53,013 nt of DNA from Oscillospiraceae bacterium (GTDB lineage Bacteria > Bacillota > Clostridia > Oscillospirales > JAAYXM01). The position numbers and the translations under genes are program-made. The notes beneath the pieces were generated by a model. It did no database searches. It was not told the DNA's origin and saw only the letters and a list, made by a program, of their open reading frames with translations. The stretch lies in assembly GCA_017421025.1 (NCBI GenBank), contig JAFQME010000013.1, positions 1-53,013 of the forward strand. Direction: 5' to 3'. Shown here in pieces: positions 33,844 to 42,792 of the stretch; positions within the stretch are counted from its first letter, which is position 1; every line of letters starts with the position of its first letter.

Positions 33844-35010
33844 ATGTATCAGATTTTAACCAAGAATAATATTTCCAAAGTCGGTCTTGCAGGGCTTCCG
33901 GAATCCACTTATACGGTTTCGGATGCTTGCGCAAATCCGAGCGGCATTTTGGTCCGTTCCGCAAACTTGATCGAGGAGCAGTTTAACCCTGAACTTCTGT
34001 GCATTGCACGTGCAGGTGCGGGTGTCAACAACATCCCGGTTGACCGTTGCGCAGAAGAAGGCATTGTTGTGTTTAACACCCCGGGTGCAAACGCAAATGC
34101 GGTCAAAGAACTTGTGCTGTGTGCACTCTTCCTTGCTTCCCGCAAGATCGGCGCAGCAATGACCTGGACTCAGTCGCTCAAGGGCAAAGGCGATGAGATT
34201 CCGAAGCTCGCAGAAAAGGGTAAGAGCAATTTTGCCGGCCCTGAGATCAAGGGCAAGAAACTCGGTGTCATCGGTCTTGGCGCAATCGGCGTCATGGTGG
34301 CAAATACCGCACTTCACCTCGGCATGGAGGTGTTTGGATATGACCCCTACCTCTCGGTCGATGTGGCTTGGGAGATTTCCCGCAAGATTCACCATGCACA
34401 GGAACTTGAAACCATCTTCAAAGAATGTGACTATATCACCGTCCATGTCCCGGCAACCGATGAAACCCGTGGAATGTTTGGCGCAAAGAACTTTGCCATT
34501 ATGAAAGACGGTGTCCGCATCATCAACTTTGCACGTGGCGAGCTTGCAAATGCGGCGGATGTCATCCAGGCACTTGAGTCCGGCAAGGTTGCAGCGTATG
34601 TCACAGACTTTGCCGAGGAAGCACTTCTTGGCGTGGAGGGTGTTACTGTCCTGCCGCACCTTGGTGCATCCACTCCGGAAAGTGAAGACAACTGCGCAAA
34701 GATGGCAGTCGAGGAAATGAGAAACTACTTGGAATGCGGCATCATCAAGAATTCGGTCAACTTCCCGAATATGCTGCAGCCGAAGTCCACTGCATACCGT
34801 GTGTGCGTGTTACATAAGAATGTGCCCAAGATGGTCAGCAGTGTTACCGCTATTTTCGCAGATGCGGATATCAACATCGAGCAGCTGTCCAACGCATCCA
34901 AACGCAACAACGCTTGCACATTTGTGGATGTGGATGTAGAGCCGACTGATGATTTGCTCGCAAAAATCAATGCCATTGCGGATGTCTATCGTGTCCATTT
35001 GGTAAAGTAA
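33844..35010 (+). CDS. serA: D-3-phosphoglycerate dehydrogenase
   Basis: A 388-residue NAD-dependent dehydrogenase, first step of serine synthesis. NAD motif GVIGLGAIG; the catalytic region with NFARGEL and LPHLGASTPESED. A C-terminal ACT-like domain (about 315-388) allows serine feedback. This is the shorter SerA type lacking the allosteric substrate-binding domain. Cotranscribed with serC. Confidence 0.95.
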   Translation: MYQILTKNNISKVGLAGLPESTYTVSDACANPSGILVRSANLIEEQFNPELLCIARAGAGVNNIPVDRCAEEGIVVFNTPGANANAVKELVLCALFLASRKIGAAMTWTQSLKGKGDEIPKLAEKGKSNFAGPEIKGKKLGVIGLGAIGVMVANTALHLGMEVFGYDPYLSVDVAWEISRKIHHAQELETIFKECDYITVHVPATDETRGMFGAKNFAIMKDGVRIINFARGELANAADVIQALESGKVAAYVTDFAEEALLGVEGVTVLPHLGASTPESEDNCAKMAVEEMRNYLECGIIKNSVNFPNMLQPKSTAYRVCVLHKNVPKMVSSVTAIFADADINIEQLSNASKRNNACTFVDVDVEPTDDLLAKINAIADVYRVHLVK

Positions 35011-35019
35011 TCAGAATCA

Positions 35020-35061
35020 AAAGAAAAAGCCTGAAACGGAAGATTCCGTTTCAGGCTTTTT
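35020..35061 (+). terminator. Terminator of serC-serA
   Basis: Stem AAAAGCCTGAAACGGAA / TTCCGTTTCAGGCTTTT, followed by T-run. It also lies at the end of the convergent TM2 gene. Confidence 0.93.
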
Positions 35062-35454
35062 TTAATCTGTCAAAGGAACCCCTTTTGCATCGGTTGCGTT
35101 TGGATTCGTTAGGATCAAAACGCCTTCCACAAATCCCCAAACAGTAGAAATCCCGGAGAAGAGACCAAAAGAGAGCAACGTGATGAGAAGCTGCGCAATC
35201 GCTTTTCCGTTGTAGCCCAGATAGAAATTATGCACACCGAAGCAACCGAGGAAAAAACCCAAAAGTCCGGCTGTAAGACGGGATTTCCTGTAAAGCTGAA
35301 TGGGCGCACCGCACCTCACGCAGATGGTTGCGTTGGGAATGGTTGTTCCGCCGCAATTTTTACAGTATGTGTTGACCTGGCCGCATCGCACGCCGCAATG
35401 CACGCAAATAACTGCATTGGGATCGATTTGGCGTCCACAGTTGGTACAATACAT
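35062..35454 (-). CDS. Zinc-ribbon TM2-domain membrane protein
   Basis: A 130-residue protein with two zinc ribbons at the N-terminus (CTNCGRQIDPNAVICVHCG; CKNCGGTTIPNATICVRCG) and a TM2 domain (two helices; LLGFFLGCFGVHNFYLGY). TM2 proteins occur widely; their role is unclear. TATAAT on the minus strand precedes the gene. Confidence 0.9.
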   Translation of the reverse strand: MYCTNCGRQIDPNAVICVHCGVRCGQVNTYCKNCGGTTIPNATICVRCGAPIQLYRKSRLTAGLLGFFLGCFGVHNFYLGYNGKAIAQLLITLLSFGLFSGISTVWGFVEGVLILTNPNATDAKGVPLTD

Positions 35455-35562
35455 AACATCACCTCATGTTACTATTATAGCAAACTCATAGGAGGATGCA
35501 CAAGGTGAGTTTTGTAAATAATTTGGAAACTTTGCGGACAAAATGATAGGAGACAACCATGA

Positions 35563-36906
<1,344 letters not shown>

Positions 36907-36908
36907 TT

Positions 36909-36945
36909 GAAAAAGGCCGTGGATGTTCCCACGGCCTTTTCCGGA
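36909..36945. terminator. Terminator between gdh copy 2 and the HAD-IIA gene
   Basis: Stem AAAAGGCCGTGG / CCACGGCCTTTT, usable on both strands. Confidence 0.92.
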
Positions 36946-37722
36946 CTATTTGGTTGGAATATTGCCGACTCCGTCGAGAATCAGGCGGGGACGGTAGGGG
37001 AAGAGCTTGATTTCCTCCCGGGAGGTGACACCGGACAGCACCAAAATCGGATCCAAACCCGACTCAATGCCTGCAATGATATCGGTATCCATGCGATCCC
37101 CGATCATGGCAGCTTCGCCCGAGTGGACGCCAAGCAGAGAGAGCCCGGTCCGCATCATGAGCGGATTGGGTTTCCCTACAAAATAGGCGGTTTTGCCTGT
37201 GGCAAGCTCGATGGGAGAGATCAAAGCACGACACGCAGGGATGATGCCGTGCTCACTGGGACCGGTCAGGTCGGTGTTGGTGCCGATGAGCTTTGCTCCT
37301 GCACGGACATGGGAGACCGCACGGCAGATGTTATCGTAATTATAGTTGTTTGTTTCACCGATGATGACATAGTCGGGGTCCACATCGTTTAACGTGATGC
37401 CTGCTTCATAGAGTGCATTGGTGAGTCCCGGCTCGCCAATGACATAAGCAGAGCATCCGGGGGCTTGGGAGCGAATGAAATTTGCGGTGGCAAGAGCACT
37501 GGTATAAAAATGGTGTTCGTCCACATCCAACCCCATACGGGCGAGTTTCTGCTGCAATTCTTTCGGCGACCGTGCCGAGGAGTTGGTCAAAAACAAAAAC
37601 TGCTTTCCCTCGCTTTGGAGCCAGGAAACAAACTCCTTAACCCCGGGAAGGAGACGGTTGCCGTGATAGATGACACCGTCCATATCGCAGATAAAACCTT
37701 TTTTTGCACGTAATGATTCCAT
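36946..37722 (-). CDS. HAD-IIA (NagD-like) phosphatase
   Basis: A 258-residue HAD-IIA hydrolase. DMDGVIY is motif I; FLTNSSARS is motif II; GKPNPLMM and IGDRMDTDI are motifs III and IV. Family members dephosphorylate nucleotides or sugar phosphates. Full length for the family. Confidence 0.93.
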   Translation of the reverse strand: MESLRAKKGFICDMDGVIYHGNRLLPGVKEFVSWLQSEGKQFLFLTNSSARSPKELQQKLARMGLDVDEHHFYTSALATANFIRSQAPGCSAYVIGEPGLTNALYEAGITLNDVDPDYVIIGETNNYNYDNICRAVSHVRAGAKLIGTNTDLTGPSEHGIIPACRALISPIELATGKTAYFVGKPNPLMMRTGLSLLGVHSGEAAMIGDRMDTDIIAGIESGLDPILVLSGVTSREEIKLFPYRPRLILDGVGNIPTK

Positions 37723-37773
37723 GGAACTTCTCCTTATTGTTGATTGTTTTCATTATACACAGTTTCATACCGC

Positions 37774-37802
37774 TTGTCAAAAACCACAATTTATGATATG
37801 CT
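37774..37802 (+). promoter_or_regulatory. Possible promoter of the DtxR/MntR-like gene
   Basis: TTGTCA (37774-37779) and TATGCT (37797-37802), 17-base spacer. Moderate match. Confidence 0.45.
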
Positions 37803-37823
37803 TGAAAAAAGGCGGTGAGGCTT

Positions 37824-38195
37824 TTGAAACTCTATCAGTCCGCAGAGGATTATTTGGAAACGATTTTGAAACTGCATGGAAAAACCGGTGCAGTGCGTTC
37901 CATTGATATTGTAAACGAACTTGGTTATTCCAAACCGAGTGTGAGCGTGGCGATGAAAAAACTGCGTGAAAGCGGTTATATCAAAATGGATGCAGATGGG
38001 TTTATCACATTGACCGAACTTGGGCTGGAAGCCGCAAGCAAGGTTTATGCCAGGCACCAAATCCTCACACGGTTTTTGGTGGACCTTGGTGTGAGTGAGG
38101 AAGTTGCTGCAGAAGATGCTTGCCGTATGGAACATCATATCAGCGAGGAAACGTTTGAAAAAATCAAACAAAAGATAGAGAGTGGCGAGGGATAA
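37824..38195 (+). CDS. DtxR/MntR-family metal-dependent regulator
   Basis: A 123-residue two-domain regulator: winged helix (KLYQSAEDYLETILKL; IVNELGYSKPSVSVAMKKL) and a metal-binding dimer domain (LGVSEEVAAEDACRMEHHIS). No SH3-like third domain, as in MntR. TTG at 37824 is taken as start because it gives the family N-terminus and GGCGGTG lies 6 bases before it; a GTG at 37815 would lack a site. It may sense Mn2+ or Fe2+. A manganese riboswitch transporter lies 1.4 kb downstream. Confidence 0.88.
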   Translation: MKLYQSAEDYLETILKLHGKTGAVRSIDIVNELGYSKPSVSVAMKKLRESGYIKMDADGFITLTELGLEAASKVYARHQILTRFLVDLGVSEEVAAEDACRMEHHISEETFEKIKQKIESGEG

Positions 38196-38218
38196 AACAC
38201 CCTGTTTTGCAAAGTGGA

Positions 38219-38262
38219 TCAAAAAACTCGGTCATACGTTTGGTATGACCGAGTTTTTGTAT
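38219..38262. terminator. Terminator between the DtxR-like gene and the AGE epimerase
   Basis: Stem AAAAACTCGGTCATAC / GTATGACCGAGTTTTT; bidirectional. Confidence 0.92.
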
Positions 38263-38263
38263 T

Positions 38264-39451
38264 CTATTCTTCCCGCAGGAGTTCTTCTGCAAACATGAGC
38301 ATACGGGGGACATGGAACACGCCCTTAAATCCACAACCCTTGCAGGCAGGAAGCGTGGGCTTGCCTTCACGGTTTAAGTAGCCATACCACTCGCCGAATT
38401 CCGGATCACGGAAATGCTCGGTGGCATATGCATCGGCTTTGACAAACCAATCCCAGTAATACGGATTTTTGGTTTCCCGATACAGCATGAGCGAGCAGAT
38501 GATGAGTTCGCAAGTGGGCCACCAGAGCTTCATGTCGTGCTCAAGGGCTTCGGGCGGATAGCCCAAAACATCCACAAACGAACGCAAACCGCCGAATTCC
38601 TCATCCCAACCGATATCGACCGACCACTTGAACAGGGTTTCCACCGTGTCGAGAAGTCCGGTATCTCCGGTGAGTTTTGCTTGCATGAGCAAGAACCAAG
38701 CACCCTCGATGGTGTGACCGGGATTCATTGTGCGGCAGCCGGTTGCGTCAGGTAAGAATTCCCCGTTGGGACCCACGGTTTCAAGGAGTGCCTTGAGATC
38801 CGGCTTTACAAAGTCACGGCAGATTTCTTCGGTCAGCGCAGTTGCTTCTTCCATATAGCGGGAAGCGTATTCACTGTCGCAACGAGCCATGATGTGGGAA
38901 ACGTTGAGTAAGATCATGGCGGGGGCATATGCCTTGGTGTCTCGGGTGCCCGGAACGGTTTTCGGGGTGATCTTAAAGGGATCAGAGGAGGGTTCTCGAT
39001 AGATGCCGAGGACAAAATCGTAATAACGGCGAGCCTGTGCGAGATAGAAGTCGTCGCCAAAAGCGGCGGCATATTCTGCACACGCAATGATATAGAAGGT
39101 CTCGCTGAAGAAATAGCGACGCTTACGCAGCGGACGCCCGTCTGCGGTCACAGTGAAATACATTCTGCCGTCGGTTTTATCAATACAATGCTCGGTGAGG
39201 AAGGAAAGACAACTCTCGGCGATCTGTTTCCACTCGGGCTTTTGTTCATAATGCGCACACAGATACGAGAAAATCCACGCACAACGCCCCTGCAGCCAAA
39301 CGCTTTTGTCGGTGCAATACACGTTCCCTTCACGGGTCAGCGAGTTGTACACACCGCCGTGCTCGGTGTCGATTGCATGATTCATCCAGAAGGGGAGGTT
39401 GTCCTCCATCAGTTCACAATAATACTTCTTATGATACTCTGCTCTTGTCAT
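38264..39451 (-). CDS. AGE-family sugar epimerase/isomerase
   Basis: A 395-residue (alpha/alpha)6-barrel protein of the N-acylglucosamine 2-epimerase family. Seen: FWMNHAIDTEHGGVYN, WLQGRCAWIFS, RTMNPGHTIEGAWFLL, DEEFGGLRSF and KLWWPTCELI. Members act on GlcNAc/ManNAc or on unmodified sugars and mannosyl-glucose disaccharides; the exact substrate is not resolved. Start has AAGGAG upstream on the minus strand. Monocistronic. Confidence 0.9.
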   Translation of the reverse strand: MTRAEYHKKYYCELMEDNLPFWMNHAIDTEHGGVYNSLTREGNVYCTDKSVWLQGRCAWIFSYLCAHYEQKPEWKQIAESCLSFLTEHCIDKTDGRMYFTVTADGRPLRKRRYFFSETFYIIACAEYAAAFGDDFYLAQARRYYDFVLGIYREPSSDPFKITPKTVPGTRDTKAYAPAMILLNVSHIMARCDSEYASRYMEEATALTEEICRDFVKPDLKALLETVGPNGEFLPDATGCRTMNPGHTIEGAWFLLMQAKLTGDTGLLDTVETLFKWSVDIGWDEEFGGLRSFVDVLGYPPEALEHDMKLWWPTCELIICSLMLYRETKNPYYWDWFVKADAYATEHFRDPEFGEWYGYLNREGKPTLPACKGCGFKGVFHVPRMLMFAEELLREE

Positions 39452-39515
39452 TTGGTTTCACTCCTTTTTCTCTCTTTAATATAGCACAAGTGATGTGAGA
39501 TTGCAATTTTTTTGT

Positions 39516-39544
39516 TTGACAAATCATGGGTGATAAGCTATAAT
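39516..39544 (+). promoter_or_regulatory. Consensus promoter of the riboswitch transporter
   Basis: TTGACA (39516-39521) and TATAAT (39539-39544), 17-base spacer: an exact consensus promoter. Start predicted near 39551. Confidence 0.93.
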
Positions 39545-39552
39545 TCTTTTTG

Positions 39553-39660
39553 GAAAAAGGGAGTAGTTTGCACGAGAGATTCTCGTGTAGTGCATTTCGT
39601 CAGTACGGTTTAAAAAACCCGGAATGTGCTAAGGAATGTTCCGAAAACGAGACTTTTGCC
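39553..39660 (+). ncRNA. yybP-ykoY (manganese) riboswitch
   Basis: The RNA from about 39553 matches the yybP-ykoY aptamer step by step. GGGAGTAG lies at 39559-39566 next to the P1 5' strand. A P2-like hairpin follows (CACGAGAGATTCTCGTG, 39571-39587). CGTCA lies at 39598-39602 and CCGG at 39619-39622, inside a stem AGTGCATT/AATGTGCT. A further hairpin (GGAATGTTCC) comes next and GAGACTTTTGCC closes P1. In known members Mn2+ bridges the two docked loops and turns on an exporter. The 3' strand of P1 is also the 5' strand of the terminator, so Mn2+ binding should favour readthrough. Confidence 0.9.
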
Positions 39661-39694
39661 ATGCTTTTTGCGTGGCAAGGGTCTTTATTTTTTT
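39650..39694 (+). terminator. Riboswitch expression-platform terminator
   Basis: Stem AGACTTTTGCCATGC / GCGTGGCAAGGGTCT (39652 region with 39670-39684) followed by TTATTTTTTTT. It shares AGACTTTT with aptamer helix P1. Confidence 0.9.
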
Positions 39695-39712
39695 GCAAAA
39701 GGAGAAAAACGT

Positions 39713-40978
39713 ATGAAACTGTTTGCGCTCATTGTGTTTATCCTCACCTATGTCCTGATGATCGCACTTCCGAAATACCGCCCATTTGCGGCACTCGGCA
39801 GTGCTGCAATCTTTGTCATCTCAGGGCTGGTCCCAATCGGAGAATTTGTTGGTGCAATCGACTGGAATGTTCTTATGATGCTGGCAGGTACGATGGGTAC
39901 CGTGTCCCTGTTCATTGAGTCCAAGATGCCGTCTAAAATGGCGGAGGTGCTTTTGCAAAAGACCCCCAATATGATGTGGGTTGCGGTTGCACTCTCGCTG
40001 TTTGCGGGGCTTATCTCCGCTTTTGTGGATAATGTTGCAACCGTTTTGATGGTGGCACCGATTGGGCTTGCCATTGCAAAAAAACTGCAGGTCTCTCCTG
40101 TGCCGCTTCTCATCTCGATTGCGGTTTCCTCCAACCTTCAGGGTGCTGCAACTTTGGTGGGTGATACCACCTCCATCATGCTGGGTGGCTATGCGGGCAT
40201 GGATTTTCTGGATTTCTTCTTTATGCGTGGAAAGGCGAGCATTTTCTTTGCGGTGGAGCTGGGTGCACTCATCACCGTTCCCATCATCATGTTCCTGTTC
40301 CGTCGTGACCGTGAAAAAGTAGAGTCGCTTGGAGAAACTAAGGTCACCGATTACTTCCCGTCCTTGCTTTTGCTCCTTAACATTATTCTTTTGATTACCG
40401 CATCGTTCATTCCGGGCAGACCTGCACTTACCAACGGCTTTATCTGTGTGGGCTTGTTTGTCATCGGTGCAGTGCGTGAACTGATTTTGAAGCGTGGCGA
40501 ACTTGTGAAAAATGCGCTGCGTGAGATTGACTATGCCACCTTAGGGCTGCTTGCAGGTCTCTTTGTGGTCATCGCAGGAATTACCGAGGCAGGTATCGTT
40601 TCGGATATTGCAAATTTCTTTGTCAAGGTGGGGGGAGACAATCTCTTCTTACTTTATACTTTGATTGTTTGGGCATCGGTACTCATCTCTGCGTTTATTG
40701 ATAATATCCCCTATGTCGCAACCATGCTCCCCATTGTCTCGGGAATTGCGGTAAAACTCGGGATTGACCCAACTGTTTTGTATTTCGGTTTGCTCACCGG
40801 TGCGACCTTGGGCGGCAATATCACCCCCATCGGTGCATCCGCAAACATTGCTGCAATCGGAATCCTGAGAAAAGAAGGCTTCGAGGTGAAAAACCGAGAC
40901 TTCTTCCGCATCGGCTTGCCCTTTACCTTGAGCGCAGTTCTGGCGGGATATCTCTTTATCTGGTTTGTTTGGGCGTAA
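39713..40978 (+). CDS. ArsB/NhaD/SLC13-like permease under Mn2+ riboswitch control
   Basis: A 421-residue polytopic protein of the ion-transporter superfamily (ArsB/NhaD/SLC13). It has about 10-12 helices and two inverted-repeat motifs, SAFVDNVATVLMVAPI and SAFIDNIPYVATMLPI, each with the Asp-Asn pair that lines the ion path. GDTTSIMLGG and GATLGGNITPIGASAN are the matching hairpin regions. Family members export arsenite, Na+ or organic anions. The yybP-ykoY leader points instead to manganese efflux or Mn-linked transport; this is inference. ATG at 39713 follows AAAGGAG, downstream of the riboswitch terminator. Confidence 0.88.
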   Translation: MKLFALIVFILTYVLMIALPKYRPFAALGSAAIFVISGLVPIGEFVGAIDWNVLMMLAGTMGTVSLFIESKMPSKMAEVLLQKTPNMMWVAVALSLFAGLISAFVDNVATVLMVAPIGLAIAKKLQVSPVPLLISIAVSSNLQGAATLVGDTTSIMLGGYAGMDFLDFFFMRGKASIFFAVELGALITVPIIMFLFRRDREKVESLGETKVTDYFPSLLLLLNIILLITASFIPGRPALTNGFICVGLFVIGAVRELILKRGELVKNALREIDYATLGLLAGLFVVIAGITEAGIVSDIANFFVKVGGDNLFLLYTLIVWASVLISAFIDNIPYVATMLPIVSGIAVKLGIDPTVLYFGLLTGATLGGNITPIGASANIAAIGILRKEGFEVKNRDFFRIGLPFTLSAVLAGYLFIWFVWA

Positions 40979-41033
40979 TTTGACAGAGCATGGTATAATA
41001 AAAGAAAGAATTACGGAAAGACGGTGACGGATT

Positions 41034-42104
41034 TTGAAGATTCTGTTTTTATACGGTACCATGAAAAAAGGCGGAGCAGAGCGTGTGATTGCGTCGCTCT
41101 CGAACCGGTTTGTTGAGCTGGGTGATACGGTTACCGTCACTGTCCTGGATGATACCGAGTCTGCTTACGAATTGGATTCACGAGTGAATTTTTTGCGGTT
41201 GAACATTGCGCAAGACAGTGAAACCCCGCTTCAAGCGGCAGGAAATCAAATCCGCAAAATGCGTGCCATCAAAAAGACGTATCAAAGCGAGCGACCCGAT
41301 GTGATCGTGGCGTTTGATGTGCAGCTTGCAACCCTTGCAAAACTTGCAGTACCGTCTGCCCGAGTTGTGGGCTCCGAGCGTGCAAACCCGTATCTTGTGC
41401 GGAACGGATTCCCCAAAAACCTCTTTGTTTCTCTTTCTAAAATTGTGGACGGTTTTGTCTTTCAAACACAAGGCGCAAAAGGGTTTTATCCCCCAAAAAC
41501 GCAAAAAAAATCTGAAGTCATTCCAAACGGAGTGTTTTGTGCGCTTCCGTCGGAAATTCCGGCTTACGATACGAGATCGCTTTCGATTTGTGCAACCGGG
41601 AGTTTGCGCCGGGTGAAGCGCTATGATTTGCTCTTAGATGCATTTTCCCGGGTATCCGCTCCGCTTACCCTGCATATCTACGGGGACGGGGAATTGCGGG
41701 ATGCTTTGAAACAGCAAGCCGAGGACCTTGGGATTTCCGACCGTGTGGTCTTTGAGGGGAATTGCGCAGATATTGCGGCAAAACTGGTTACCCATCAGAT
41801 CTTTGTCCTCTCGAGCGACCACGAGGGGATGCCGAACGGGCTGATGGAAGCGATGGCGTGTGGTTGCGCTTGTGTTTCCACTGACTGTGATTTCGGCCCG
41901 AGCGAGTTGATTTCAAACGAGGAAAACGGGCTGCTGGTTCCGTGTGGAGATGCTGAGCGGCTGGCAGAAGCGATAGAGAGAATCGCATCTGATCCTGCTT
42001 TGGGTGAGGCACTTTCCCAAAACGCCCGGAATCTGATAAAGACCCATTCTCCTGCGGTGATTGCAGACCGATTCCGTACGTATTTCAAACACGTCTGTTC
42101 GTAG
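41034..42104 (+). CDS. GT4-type glycosyltransferase
   Basis: A 356-residue GT-B fold glycosyltransferase. N-terminal acceptor part KILFLYGTMKKGGAERV; C-terminal donor part with ATGSLRRVKRYDLLLDAF, VFEGNCADIAAKL and the EX7E-type HEGMPNGLMEAMACGC. It resembles enzymes building surface polysaccharide or glycolipid. Starts with TTG (41034) behind GGTGACGG. No other polysaccharide genes are adjacent. Confidence 0.9.
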   Translation: MKILFLYGTMKKGGAERVIASLSNRFVELGDTVTVTVLDDTESAYELDSRVNFLRLNIAQDSETPLQAAGNQIRKMRAIKKTYQSERPDVIVAFDVQLATLAKLAVPSARVVGSERANPYLVRNGFPKNLFVSLSKIVDGFVFQTQGAKGFYPPKTQKKSEVIPNGVFCALPSEIPAYDTRSLSICATGSLRRVKRYDLLLDAFSRVSAPLTLHIYGDGELRDALKQQAEDLGISDRVVFEGNCADIAAKLVTHQIFVLSSDHEGMPNGLMEAMACGCACVSTDCDFGPSELISNEENGLLVPCGDAERLAEAIERIASDPALGEALSQNARNLIKTHSPAVIADRFRTYFKHVCS

Positions 42105-42120
42105 TCCGTTTTATTGGACA

Positions 42121-42159
42121 CCTCCTGTTGTATCATAAAAGCACAACAGAAACAGGAGG
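42121..42159 (+). promoter_or_regulatory. Inverted repeat covering the ribosome binding site of a 32-aa peptide
   Basis: CCTCCTGTT (42121-42129) is the exact complement of AACAGGAGG (42151-42159), which contains the ribosome binding site of the next gene. Inner bases GTTG / CAAC can extend the fold. In an mRNA starting upstream the site would be hidden. Confidence 0.7.
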
Positions 42160-42167
42160 AACTGAAT

Positions 42168-42266
42168 ATGAAAGATTTATTATTGGGTGCAGTGATTTTT
42201 TTGACCATTGGATGTGGCATGGCGGAAGGCGCCATTGAGTGGTTTTTTACCGCACTTGGAATGTAA
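42168..42266 (+). CDS. 32-residue small membrane protein
   Basis: A short gene for MKDLLLGAVIFLTIGCGMAE… (32 residues). One hydrophobic segment (about 3-18) and an acidic/aromatic end. AGGAGG lies 8 bases before the ATG, within an inverted repeat, and a strong terminator follows the stop by 1-2 bases, making a compact unit. Function unknown; could be a regulatory or toxin-like membrane peptide. Confidence 0.7.
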   Translation: MKDLLLGAVIFLTIGCGMAEGAIEWFFTALGM

Positions 42267-42267
42267 A

Positions 42268-42304
42268 AAAGAAAGCACTTGAGGATTTCTCAAGTGCTTT
42301 TCAT
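42268..42304 (+). terminator. Terminator of the small membrane protein gene
   Basis: Stem AAAGCACTTGAG / CTCAAGTGCTTTT with loop GATTT. Confidence 0.92.
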
Positions 42305-42327
42305 GTAGAAGAATGTGAGGCATTGTC

Positions 42328-42768
42328 ATGTATTTTGAAGAATTTGTGTTAGGAAGTACAACAGAGATTGCACCGGCTGAAATTTACAAGGATGAAATGG
42401 TTGCGTTTGCGGAGAAGTACGATGCAATCCCGCTTCACACCGATGAGGAATATGCGAAATCCACCATTTTTGGGAAACTGATTGCGCCGGGCGTGATGTC
42501 GTTTCTGGCGGTTTGGGCAAAGTACCTCGAGCAGGATCTTGCGGGAGAGGAATTGCTTGCAGGAAAATCCACCCATATTGAATGGTTTCGACCGGTGTTT
42601 GCCGGAGATGTCCTGAGCAGTACCTGCACGGTTTCAAAACTGACACGTAGAAATCAAAAGAACGGGATTGTGGAACTCACCTTTGAGGTGAAAAACCAAA
42701 ATGGAGATGTAGTTCTCACCAATATTACCGAAATGATTGTGAAATGTAAGATACAAGAAAGAGCGTAG
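42328..42768 (+). CDS. MaoC-like dehydratase/hydratase
   Basis: A 146-residue single hot-dog protein of the MaoC/(R)-enoyl-CoA hydratase family. It has LHTDEEYAKSTIFGKLIAPG, where the family places its Asp/His catalytic pair. It would hydrate an enoyl-CoA or related acyl thioester. Monocistronic; convergent with the GH20-like gene. Confidence 0.87.
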   Translation: MYFEEFVLGSTTEIAPAEIYKDEMVAFAEKYDAIPLHTDEEYAKSTIFGKLIAPGVMSFLAVWAKYLEQDLAGEELLAGKSTHIEWFRPVFAGDVLSSTCTVSKLTRRNQKNGIVELTFEVKNQNGDVVLTNITEMIVKCKIQERA

Positions 42769-42792
42769 CCTTTTATGGCTACGCTCTTTTCC
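42768..42792. terminator. Terminator between convergent genes
   Basis: Stem AAGAGCGTAGCC / GGCTACGCTCTT with a TTTTAT loop, overlapping the MaoC stop; T-run at the end. Confidence 0.88.
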
